From positions 2,501 through 66,500 of the forward strand of contig RPFO01000359.1 in assembly GCA_009746045.1 (NCBI GenBank): 64,000 bases of DNA. The letters run 5' to 3'. The notes under the pieces are model-generated. The model saw only the letters and a list, made by a program, of their open reading frames with translations, did no database searches and had not been told where the DNA came from. The translations under genes were made by a program, and so were the position numbers. Below, one piece after another: positions 1 to 9,963 of this stretch (its first letter is position 1; each line of letters opens with the position of its first letter). The stretch comes from Mesostigma viride. Taxonomy: Eukaryota; Streptophyta; Mesostigmatophyceae; Mesostigmatales; Mesostigmataceae.

Positions 1-3000
1 CTGCGCACGTGGTTCCCGTGCTACATCCCGGAACGAGCCGGCCCCATGTGTGACATCCCCGTCCCGGCCATCTGCATCAACCAATGCAGCGGCAAGGGCA
101 CGTGCGACCGCGGGTTCTGCGTGTGCCAGCAGGGGTACCACGGCGTCGATTGCTCCATACCTGCACCAGGGACCCTGGGCGGCGGGGGGGGCACGCCCAA
201 GGGTGCTGCCTTGTTCAGCGGTGGCTCATCCACCTCTGCCCCCTCCTATTCGTCATCACCGTTGTTGCCGTCAGCGCCGTCATGGCCACCATCATCGCCA
301 TCACGGTCGTTGGTTGTCGGGGCAGGTGGCCGCAAGATGTCGCGCCAGGAGCTGCGGTTGGCCACGCTCAAGGGGGAGTTGCCAAGTGGCCTCCCCGCTG
401 CCGATAATAGAGACAATTACAACAATAACGACATGCTAAGTGACAATGACAACACTGCCAATGGCCGTGCCGATACTCTTGCCAACGACGATGGGCATGA
501 CGGCGACAGTAGCAATATTGCTGGTGCCGGCACTATCAGCACTAGCACCAGAGGCATCAGCACGGGCAGGACCAGCGGCGGCGACATCGATGGCAACAGC
601 AGCAGCAGTAGTGGTGGTGGTGGTGGTGGTGGCAGCCATGGCAAGGCTCCGAGCGGGACAAGCCCCATGGCCAAGCGGCCGCGCATCTACGTCTACGAGC
701 TCGAGCCCGTGTTCAACTCGCGGGTGCTCCAGTTCCGCCGCCGCGAGTACTGCGTCAGCCGCGAGTTTGTGGAACACCCGACGGGGCCCAAGCTCAGGTT
801 CCAGGAGTGGCTCTACAACTTCGACTTCATGCTCCTCGAGTGGCTGCTCCACAGCGAGCACCGCACGCTGGACCCCGAGGAGGCGGACTACTTCTACGTG
901 CCCTACCTGGCCTCCTGCTATAACTTGATCGCGGACGACAACCCCCGCACGCGTCTCATGAGCGGGAGCTTCCGCATGGTGGCCACGATCCAAGCCGCCA
1001 AGCTGGTCCTCCAGCACATCCGGAGACTCTACCCGTTCTGGGACCGGAACAACGGGACGGACCACATCTGGCTGTGGCTGTGGGATGAGGGGTCGGCGGT
1101 CGCGCCGGCCGCGATTCGCGACTCCGTGTTCCTGACCTCGTGGGGTGCGAGGTACGTCGAGCCCCGGACGGCGTATATGGGGGACCTGTATATTCGGGAC
1201 AAGGAGCGGCGAGGCGGGACGTTCGTGTATGGGATGGCGTTCCAAGACAAGCCACTCACGCAGGATGAGGACGGGCACCAGTTCAACGCGCGGGGGGTCA
1301 CGTGGGCGGGGGATGTGGAGGAGCGAGGGACCGCCCCTGGGTATGACCCTGACAAGGACATCGTGATCCCTGCCCCATACTATGCGTGGATGTATAGCCC
1401 TCACTCGCTGTACAACAGGTGGCGGAGAGGGCATGAGGTCTTTGAAGACGGCGCGGGCGCGTGCTCGGGGTGCCAGAAGTACAACAATGACATGCTCTTC
1501 TATTTCGGGGGCGACCTTGGCAAGGAGGCTCATGACCGTGCAGGGGTGCCGGGGGGCCGACCGGAGGAGAGGTACAGCTGGGGCGTCCGCCAGACGCTGG
1601 CAAAGCATTACCTGGGCGAGGAGGGGCGCAAAAAGGGGATGTACCTGTTCCCGGGACACTCGGACGTGAGTCGGCTGATGGGGTGGATGTCATGGGTGGC
1701 GGTCTGTTTGTGAGCATGGCATTGTGAACCAGGCTTGGCAGCTAGGCAAGGCTAGTGAGGGCGAGGATAGTGATTGCGAGGATAGTGAGGGCGAGGACAG
1801 TGAGGGCGAGGACAGTGAGCTGGAAGGCAAGGCAAGTCAGCATGGTGGTGAGCAGGCTTTATCAGCAAGGTTTATCAGCAAGGGAGGTTTTGCTGGGATT
1901 ATGTGCACACACGCTTGCAACGGTTTGTGATCATGTACCCGTGTACCTGAGATGACTCGTGGGGAAGTTGATGTCAAGAGTGTTCATGCACGTGAGCAGG
2001 TGTTGCCAACAGACAAAACACTTGCTTGCCCAGCAGCAGACATGAGGTTCTGATTGGGAAAAGCATGTACGGTTCTTACACGAGGCGCTCTCACCGTCTA
2101 CCGGTACTCGACACATGCTGATGTTTGCATGCAGTGTGGTCTTCAGCCCCGCTGGCCCGCCACCTATCCGTCTCTAGCTAGCATACAGGTCCTCGTGACC
2201 AAGGACGCACACACCCGCCTGGCTGCATGGCGAACAATGCCAACATGCAAGCTTCCTGGCTAGCGCTTCCTTCTCTGCCCCGACTACATGACTGTGTATA
2301 ACAAAATACTATATTTGTAATTACTGCTAGTATAAATGTTTATATAGAACTGGCATCTGAGCAATCTTTTATAAAATTATACATACATGACATGGCCCCT
2401 TGTGCACTCCACTTCCTGTGTGGCTTGCTTTCTGTGCCCCAAGTTCACTCTGCTTGGCATCGGCCTTCCACACCCTGGGTTTCCTACGTGAACGTCTCCA
2501 ATGCTGTTGGCTTCTGAGCCCCATGGTCAGTTGCTGTCTCTGCTCTCCCTTGTTTTGCCGTTTTTAGTAACTCTTGTCTGCCTCTCCGTTTGCTGCCCCA
2601 AGATTTTCCTCCTCCTTTCCCCCCCATGCCCATCCCTTGAATTCCCCGCCGCACTATTACTCCCCCCTCAACCACCCCCCTCAACCACCCGCCTCAACCA
2701 CCCGCCTCAACCACCCGCACTATAATCCAACGGCAATAGTCGAGGATGCCCTCCCTCCTTCTCGCTGTAGGCAGGGGTTGAAGGTTCTTTTATTGGTACC
2801 CACGTAACGCAGTCTGCGTGCTCATGAGTTAATAAACAATCAAACACCCCATCATTCACCTTGTTTCGTCCGTGTTGTTTCCGCCACCATCCTTCGGCCA
2901 CGCCACGACTACAGCATTACCTCAAGGACATGTCCCAGTCCATCTTCTGCGGCGCGCTGCCCGGTGACGGCTGGAGCCATGGGTACGTGCGCGCGCTCCT

Positions 3001-3388
3001 GCACGGGTGCATCCCCGTGGTCATCATGGACGACGTGGACGCCTGCTTTTCTAACCTGTTCGACTACTCCCAGATCTCCCTGCGCGTGCGCGAGCGGGAC
3101 ATCCCCCACCTGCACGCGATCCTCGCCGCCGTGCCCCAGGACCGGATCGAGCAGATGCAGGCCAACATCCGGAGGATTTGGCCGCGGTTTGTCTACCGGC
3201 GCTACCGGGGAGACATGATGGAGCGGCTGGAGAGGTTTGGGCTGGACGTCGAGGTGCTACGGGGGAATCTCCCAGAGACGCGTTCAGAGGCGGGGGGCGA
3301 GGAGCTGGGCAGCGACGCGATGGACACGATTTTGGAGATGTTGTATGTGCGGCTGCGGCGCAAGGAACGGCAGAGCGGCCTGCCTTGA
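1..3388 (+). CDS. EGF-like + GT47 exostosin-family glycosyltransferase, 5' partial
   Basis: Two exons recovered: 1-1665 and 2915-3388, joined in phase 0 (donor GTGAGT at 1666, acceptor ACAG ending 2914). The reading frame is open to base 1 and already holds a cysteine-bearing segment before the first Met (46), so the N-terminus lies outside the window. Order: an EGF-like module (C-INQ-C, GKGTC, GFCVC, GYHGVDC, encoded about 70-160), a long Ser/Gly/Asn linker with low-complexity repeats, then the exostosin domain from KRPRIYVYELEP (about 670). Conserved GT47 points: EADYFYVPYLASC, a RYSWGVRQ stretch, and in exon 2 IFCGALPGDGWSHGYVRALLHGCIPVVIMDD followed by a DIPHLHAIL region; the first of these spans is listed by its key residues C, G-D-G-W and GCIPVV. 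Family role: Golgi type II glycosyltransferase acting on wall or extracellular glycans; the substrate cannot be inferred. The 1249-bp intron carries an 18-bp GAGG-rich tandem repeat (1758-1825) and a retroposon end. Confidence 0.88.
2740..2840 (+). mobile_element. Retroposon 3' end, class II hairpin (fragment)
   Basis: Lies in the GT47 intron. The stretch CCCTCCCTCCTTCTCGCTG, then GGTTGAAGGTTC, TATTGG and the hairpin-like CACGTAACGCAGTCTGCGTG (2801-2820) matches the reverse complement of 19640-19720, the 3' end of the ORF1-only element. It is followed by GAGTTAATAAAC, a decayed TTAA-type tail. Confidence 0.5.
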
Positions 3389-4457
3389 GTTACAAATCAT
3401 TTTGCGGTGTCATTTTGATGGAACTACCCTTTCTAGGCAAGCATGCAAGGGGTTGGTCCGTCTACTGACCAAGCAATTAAACTTCTGGATTTGTTTTGAA
3501 GGGCCCGGTGTGAGGAGTGTGCGGGTGGGATCCTCTGCTAAGATTTTTGGATGGGCAGTGGGGAGGGAGATAACTGACTAATTCTCTATTGACATGCGGT
3601 GGGGGAAAGTGAGCCAGCGCGCACATCCAGCATTGACGTAGGGCGGTCAGTGGAGCCTGCCACATAAGTTGCTGAGCACTTTCGGGGAGTGGCGAAGCAA
3701 GGACATAAATAATTCAAGATGTTAGGATCTGCCTTTTTTCCGGACGCTGGTCACGGGACCCTCGAGCGTGCAGTTACATCTCTGTCATGTGGACTTGGGA
3801 CAGCAGGATGGGCCGGTATAATACAACGCGCAGTGTCTTGTTCTAAAGTCTGTTTTATTGGCTTTAGCACAATATAATTAGCTGGTAATCTAAATTTTAA
3901 TGAAGGTAGGAGTCTGTTTTCGACAGCAAGTGAAACGGCAGTTGTGATGTTGCACATGCTTCTCGTGACAAACCATGATCCATCCTTGCAAAAATGAGAC
4001 ATGTCGAACTGCTTGATCCTAGCTCTTCTGCATCATTTGTCTCGGTCATTCTAACTTATGAAGTGAGACAACTATGCCTGGACGCATGGCGATCCAACGC
4101 CGTGGAAGGACTAGCTAGGGTAGTTGTCTAAGAGGAAAGTCGCGAAGGTCATTCTAACTTATACACGTATAGGTCATCTTATCGCACTTTGCGTTAGCCA
4201 GCCATAATTTCAATGAACAAGGCTACCTATCAATCCGTTCATACCACCTACCATGCAATCTCCGTTCATATTTATCATCCTGAACGACTCGGAAACGAAG
4301 ATAAAATAAACCCAGCCCCGAGTTATCATGGTCTGGATATTCTCCCGATTTCTGGCCTGAAATGGTTGTCTCATTCACCATACAATAAAATAATTGTTGT
4401 CTAGCAGAGTATTGTGCAAGTGCATGACTGCATGTACGTATGCAAAGCGGCTAAATT
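3389..4457. other. Intergenic, no gene seen
   Basis: AT-richer spacer after the GT47 stop. No convincing exon, RNA gene or repeat was recognised. GTCATTCTAACTTAT occurs twice (about 4046 and 4149), a short direct repeat of unknown meaning. Confidence 0.5.
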
Positions 4458-4800
4458 CTAGCACAAGCTCATAAGTGTATAGATAGAGGTTTGCAAGGAG
4501 CCCGGCACAACGTTAGTGCACATAGGGATGCCGATAGCTTGTTGGTATACATTGCCCGCATGACAAATGAAGGTGTTATCAACAAGATAAGAGATCCAAT
4601 GAACAAGGTCAGCCTTCGTGATAATATAATTATAAGCATCCCACACGATAGCACCTGCCGCAATCCCTGAGAGCCACGTTGCCGTGGGCTTGGTCTGAGA
4701 AACACGCACGTGCAGGTGGTTGCGCCCGTGAGGCCTACGTGCATACAGGCGAGTAAGGATGCTATCTAACCGAGCTTTCAAATCGTGCAAATCTAGTACA
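4440..4800 (-). mobile_element. Reverse transcriptase fragment, Penelope-like (PLE) type
   Basis: The minus strand encodes YLVDNTFICHAGNVYQQ then AIGIPMCTN, the palm-domain pattern ending in GIPMGTN-AP-LA-LYLY known from Penelope-like RTs. After a small indel near 4513 the next frame continues as AGLLANLYLYTYELVL, exactly what should follow. Upstream, LHDLKARLDSILTRLYARR fits the preceding fingers region. Gly of GIPMG is Cys here. No YxDD, GIY-YIG domain or ends are visible, so this is a short dead fragment. PLEs with a permuted GIY-YIG (Chlamys) are described from green algae; assignment to that clade is inference. Another RT class with a GIPMGTN motif cannot be excluded. Confidence 0.55.
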
Positions 4801-5129
4801 TGGTATATAGAGTGGTGAAAGAGTTGCCATTATATATTCTCCCAAACTGGCAGCTCTCAAGGCAATATGTGACCTCGATCCGGATGATCGGCTCGTGATG
4901 GGCTAGCCTTATTCTCCATCCGCTATTATATACTTATACATCCTACACTTTCCTCATAATCATATTGCACCCACAACATGCAGGCCTGCACTGCATGGGG
5001 CGCACAGAGACGGTTCTCTTGTGGCGGCCGAACTGCATGCCAACTTGAGGCATTGAGCAAAGATTGGGCGACCACCCTCCTAAGTACGTGTGATCATGCA
5101 TGCACATAGGCATGCCACCCACTTCCGCA

Positions 5130-5205
5130 TTGTGTATAGGGGCAAGTTCCTTTATTGGTTCCCACGTGACGCAGTCTACATGCTCTTAATTAATTGGTAA
5201 TATAT
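5130..5205 (+). mobile_element. Retroposon 3' end, class II (fragment)
   Basis: GGGGCAAGTTCCTTTATTGG, then CCCACGTGACGCAGTCTACATGC and a TTAATTAATT tail; matches 2770-2835 and the reverse complement of 19640-19690. The right half of the hairpin has decayed. Confidence 0.5.
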
Positions 5206-5309
5206 CAAGGTGCATGTGCGCCCATAATGGCCCCCATGGATGTTGCCTTCAGAATTTAGCCAAGCCATGCCTATAATGGGACCCCCATGGATGTTGCATT
5301 AAGAATTTA

Positions 5310-5602
5310 GCCATGCACTATGCCATGCAGAGAGATGCTCTCTGTCGAGAAGCCATGTCCTAGCTCTTGTATAGCCATGATGATCTTCCTCCCCCGTGCC
5401 AGGATCCCCCCCTTAGGCGGGTTGAACCTGAGACAGCATGGTGGTGCGGGTGCCCTGGTGCACCTAGAGCACGGGTAGCTTACATTCCCACCCTTGCATG
5501 AAGTAGCCTAGGATGTATTAAAAGCCATATGCCCCTTCTCAGGGATATGTGCTACATTGGCTCCCAACGGAGTGATGTTGATAATTAATTAATTAATTAA
5601 TA
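5310..5602 (+). mobile_element. 5'-truncated retroposon 3' end, class I hairpin
   Basis: Contains the family 3' UTR landmarks: GCAGAGAGATGCTCTCTGTC (inner hairpin, about 5320), GCCATGATGATCTTCC, TGCCCTGGTGCACCTAGAGC, CATGAAGTAGCCTAGGATG, GCCATATGCCCCTTCTCAGG, GTGCTACAT, then hairpin CTCCCAACGGAG (5561-5572) and an ATTA tail to 5602. Nearly collinear with 22840-23125. No coding part is left. Confidence 0.8.
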
Positions 5603-6411
5603 TCAAGGTGACAAACAGGGCAGGCCAGAAAATCTTAGAATCCAGACCAGGGTAGCTCAAGCCTACCATTATATATCATTACATTATGACAAAGATATGT
5701 GCCCTGCAGGTGAGTTATATGTACAAAGATCTCAAAAACATACCACCAGCTGGTATAGCACTAAGTACTGAACTTGCTAAAACACTTCTGTCCTTAGCCA
5801 CCGCTGCATGCAACAAACTTCACATAATTATGCTGGCTACAGACTTCCTGGTCAAGTCCATGCACTCACATTCTATACGGCGCACTCCAGTTGTTTTGTA
5901 CACTTGGTGACCAGCATCCATATGTAGCGTACCTGGATGCTCACAAGGTAATGACTATGTACAATGAACCACCAAGGTACAAACCAGAGCCCATTCTAAA
6001 CCTAGACATCAACCCAGGCTTGACGAATGGGCATCCGTATGAAACCCACTGTCGCCGGTACACCAGTCCCATCCCCATTTTTCTACAACCTCAAAACTTA
6101 ACATCTCTACTGGAGGCATCGCTCGTTTTATTCTACTGTGGGCGCCATGCATGCTTTATTCAGGCTGCCATGGGTTACCCCTGTACAGAGCAGCGCAACC
6201 ATGCAGCTGTTAGCTGTGGACCAATGCCGTGTTAAGTCTCCACTCAGAAGCCGGACTCTCTCGATGCAATCCACAGCAAAAGCCACACGCACGCACGGAG
6301 CTGGAGGCCTCTTCCCACCCTCGGGAAGATCTCCCCACGTTAATACGAACAGGGGGGGGTACACACACGAGGGTGCACTGGACCAGCAGAGCAGCTCGTA
6401 CTCTTGCCACT
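5603..6411. other. Intergenic, no gene seen
   Basis: Spacer between the retroposon end and the stop of the minus-strand reductase; it includes that gene's presumed 3' UTR. Short open frames here have no recognisable domain. Confidence 0.4.
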
Positions 6412-8559
6412 TTACGCAAAGATGGGGATCTTGGCGTACACGCCTGGGTCGTTGAAGTGCATGCCCTTGTCAATCCCCTGAATCCCCTTCATGTCAGTCT
6501 CGTCCAGCTCAAAGTCAAAAACGTTCATGTCATCCTCCATGCGATCCTGGGTCTCGGTCTTCACGACCACCGCGGCGCCCCTCTGGAGACCCCAGCGCAG
6601 CGCGATCTGTGCGGTCGACTTGCCGTGCTTGTCGGCCAACTTGGTGATGCAGGGGTCGTCCAGCACCGACTTGTCCTTGTACATGCCCATCTCGTGGTAG
6701 GAAAGCGCGCCCAGGGGGCTGTAGCCGGAGACGGCGATGCCGCGGGACTTGGCGTACTCGAGCAGCATCGGCTGCTGCAGGTACGGATGCAGCTCCACCT
6801 GCCACACGGCGGGCTTGATGCGCGCGTACTTGAGCAGGTCCATCATCAGCGCGCAGTTGAAGTTGGCCACACCGATCGCCTTCACCAGGCCGTCGTCCAC
6901 CAGCTTCTCCATGGCTGTGGGAATTGGGCCACCGAGCGGAAATAAAGATAAAAAGTAAAATGAAAGCGCTTAACCATACGTTCATGTTATGCCGCCAACA
7001 TCATCAAACAAAGTAGGAAGCATGCCAACTGACATGCACAGACCATAATTAATTCTATGGCACATTGCTGGCTGACCAACACCTCCACTACTCATTTCCC
7101 ATCGCTACACTCAGACCCTTTGAATTACATTTCACCAAGTTTACTACACACCTAAGATTGTAGCACTATGGTTGCCATGGGGAAAATAATCCCAAAGCCT
7201 GAATGTGGGGCAAACCAAAGAGAAACATCTTGCCGGTGGGCGCTAACAGACATACTAAAAACAGTCCAGGGATGCACATGGCCCAACATGCCCCCTTCTT
7301 GCCTACCTTCCCACGTCTCGCGGATGGTGACATTCTCGAATTCGAGCCCCTCGGGCATCTGCTTGCCGCTCTTAGGGTCGTACACCCAGCCAGGTGGGTA
7401 GCGCTCCTCGATCGGGACATACTTGAGGCTGATGGGGAAGTGGATGAAGTAAAGGTCCAGGTAGTTGACCCCCAGGTCCTTGAGCGTGCGCTCGCATGCG
7501 GCCCGCACGTGGTCCTTGGCATGGTACGTGTTCCACAGCTTGCATGTCAGGAAGAGGTCCTCGCGGCGGCAGACGCCCTTCTCAAAACATTTCTTGAATG
7601 CCTCGCCGATCTTCAAGGAAAAGCAATTGCATCACGGCAGGCAGGAAGATCCCCACAAATATTTTGAAAAAAGTTAAAACCTCCCTTCCCACTTAAGTGC
7701 TTATTCAATTCAAATAACATTTGAAGCTAAAAGCTGCAAAACATTAGTACCAAATCTACAGATAACGTTTTTGTCCTTCAAGACACAGAATATAGCAAGA
7801 TCATGAAGCAAAGAAAGAATAAAAACAGACTGGAAATTCTAAATGGCAAGACTTTCTTTTGGCGAATGAAAAGAAAAAAAGCTTGAACTGAATGTGAGAA
7901 CAGATTACTATCCCAGCAAATGGGTAAGAAAAGACGGACAACCTGCTAGAAAAACGGCCAAGTGTGAGAGCGCAAGAGAGCGCCAGCACCACAAAGGCAT
8001 ATTTGGACATCTGAAGAAGAAATGGAGGCAAAGACCTTTCGAATGGAAGGGCAGGGCAGCTATGCAAAATACTTTTCAACACAAACTAGCAATCAGCGTC
8101 ATGCCAAGATACAATTTGGTTTACCTGAGTCTCATTTCCGTGTTCCGAGGCCATATCAAACCCGCGATAACCCGCGGTTATGGCGTTGCAAATAACATCC
8201 TGAACCTGCAACATGACAGACAGGAAACCATCAGCCACAACACTGTCAGAAAAAAACGGCGGAAACGAATACAAAGTCGATTCAACCACGTCCCGCGAAT
8301 GCACACGATGAACAAACATTTCGCTCCACCAGCCAAAACAGAAAAATTTCAAAGAAGCCACTAATGAGGGGAGAGCTAGTGACGCTAAAGTTGGCGCCGA
8401 CATGCCCGCTTTTTTAAATATGAAGACTTGTACTGCCGCATTTTTGCAATATAAAAGCCAGCAATCATGACGAAAACGAACCTTGTCGCCCTCTATTTTC
8501 CATGTCCCCAGCCCGAGACATGGCATCTCACCGCCTCCCTCGATCTTGATGGTATGCAT
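6412..8559 (-). CDS. Aldo-keto reductase 1 (xylose/mannose-6-P reductase type), His at catalytic position 48
   Basis: Four exons in transcript order: 8559-8482, 8205-8125, 7610-7307, 6914-6412; all junctions keep phase and use GT-AG. Start chosen at MHTIKIEGGGEMPCLGLGTW because the paralogue at 27210 starts identically; an upstream Met at 8625 is also in frame. Family role: cytosolic NAD(P)H-dependent reduction of aldoses or aldose phosphates. The AKR barrel is complete: ITAGYRGFDMASEHGNE (Asp43, but His48 instead of the catalytic Tyr), DLFLTCKLWN (Lys77), LYFIHFP (His110), GVANFNCALMMDLL, QVELHPYLQQP, C-terminal NDPGVYAKIPIFA. The Tyr-to-His change would be expected to weaken carbonyl reduction (established for aldose reductase mutants). 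Exon 4 is nearly identical at DNA level to copy 2, while exon 2 shares only about half its residues. Could be neofunctionalised or a decaying copy; no stop codons or frameshifts are seen. Confidence 0.9.
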
Positions 8560-9963
8560 GAATGCTGGTAACTTGGAGTGATCGAAAGTGAGAGGAAATG
8601 CGAATGATCTTTGGTGGTCGTGCACTAGAGCTTATATATCGCGTACCGACATCGGGGAAGGGCTGGAAAGGTATCTCCAGCAGCCGCATCGGCCTGACAC
8701 ACGAAATATATATACGAGTGTGCAAAACAATGGAAAGCCGTTGATGCATGCTGCGGTGTGACTGCGTTGTCTACCGTCAGTACCGTGGCTTTCGGCCAGA
8801 CAAACGCAGGTTGAAAGACCAAAATTGCGCAAACGTCAACAACTGGATTTACAGAACGGAGCAATTTTTCGCACGCTCGGCAGCAGCTTCAACGCCAGTG
8901 TCCAAGACCGACGTGGCAAAGCTGCTCTGTGCTGTCAATAAACAGCATTATCGCACCATGCGGGAGCTGCCTGCGATATCAGAAACACGTGGAATATCAT
9001 AAACACGTGGATGCAAATATTGACAATGCGAGGTATCGGGCGAGTTTCGCAGAATTGAGAACTGGAATGCGGCATAAATGGGGACAAAGCATGATTGTCT
9101 GTGGTTCCGCTTACAGCATGATTGTACAAAGCATGATTGTGTTATGCGTGTTATGTAGGTACTACATACCGTAGGTCTTCATATACTTGTGTTAAAGTAG
9201 GTCGCTCGCTACTCACCACCCACTCGGCAGTCGGCACTCGGCAGCTGTCGTCTATTCGGGCCCTTAGTTGAGTCAGTTCTCCTCTTCGTCGTCTTAACTA
9301 TCTATACTAGGTCAGGACTCCGGAGTCAGGATCGGGTTATTCGGGTAAGTGGGTAAGACGTGGGGTATAAGGGTCTTATTTACAACTCTTGTTGTTGGTG
9401 GTGGTGCGGGGTGCCCACGCCGCACATTACAACTCCAGTCCAGAGTCTGCGCCTCTGTGGTCATGATTTAGGAGTGAATGCGCATGACTAATTATAAACT
9501 AAAGATAACTAATTCTTACGGACCTTGCCCGATTTCCGGCCACAAACTTGGTCCGAGCAAGTGTGACGGGGTATGTAGTTCGACGAACCCGGTTTATTAG
9601 CCAAAACGACGTGGCAACTGGCACGTGTGGAAACCCCCTTATTACTGTAGCTTCTAGGAAAAAGGAATACGTATTCATTTCTGCAGGTTGAATTTGTCCT
9701 TTTCACAGGACTATGCATGGGATTACTCGCCAACAGCTCTAGAAAGTCTAGATCTCCGACAGTATTTTACATTGGCCGTCTGCTCACCACATAATGGTTC
9801 ACTGCTTCAAAGGGTTGACTGCTTCTCCCGTCGCCGTTAAGGAAAGTATGCAAGCGAAGTCTCCGTTGTATGCCCCTGAAAAGTCATCGACCACAGCTGT
9901 AATTAATGTAGTGGGTTAATCGAAGCTTGTCATGCCAGGTTCAGTCGGGCCTGTCGGAAGCGA
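8560..9963. other. Intergenic region between divergent genes
   Basis: Holds the presumed promoters of the minus-strand reductase and the plus-strand GT47 gene. No coding segment, RNA gene or clear regulatory motif was recognised. Confidence 0.4.

Noticed and set aside
436-1659. 407-codon open frame antisense to the first GT47 exon
   Set aside because: GC-rich shadow of the real exon; no domain, and the plus strand has clear EGF and exostosin motifs.
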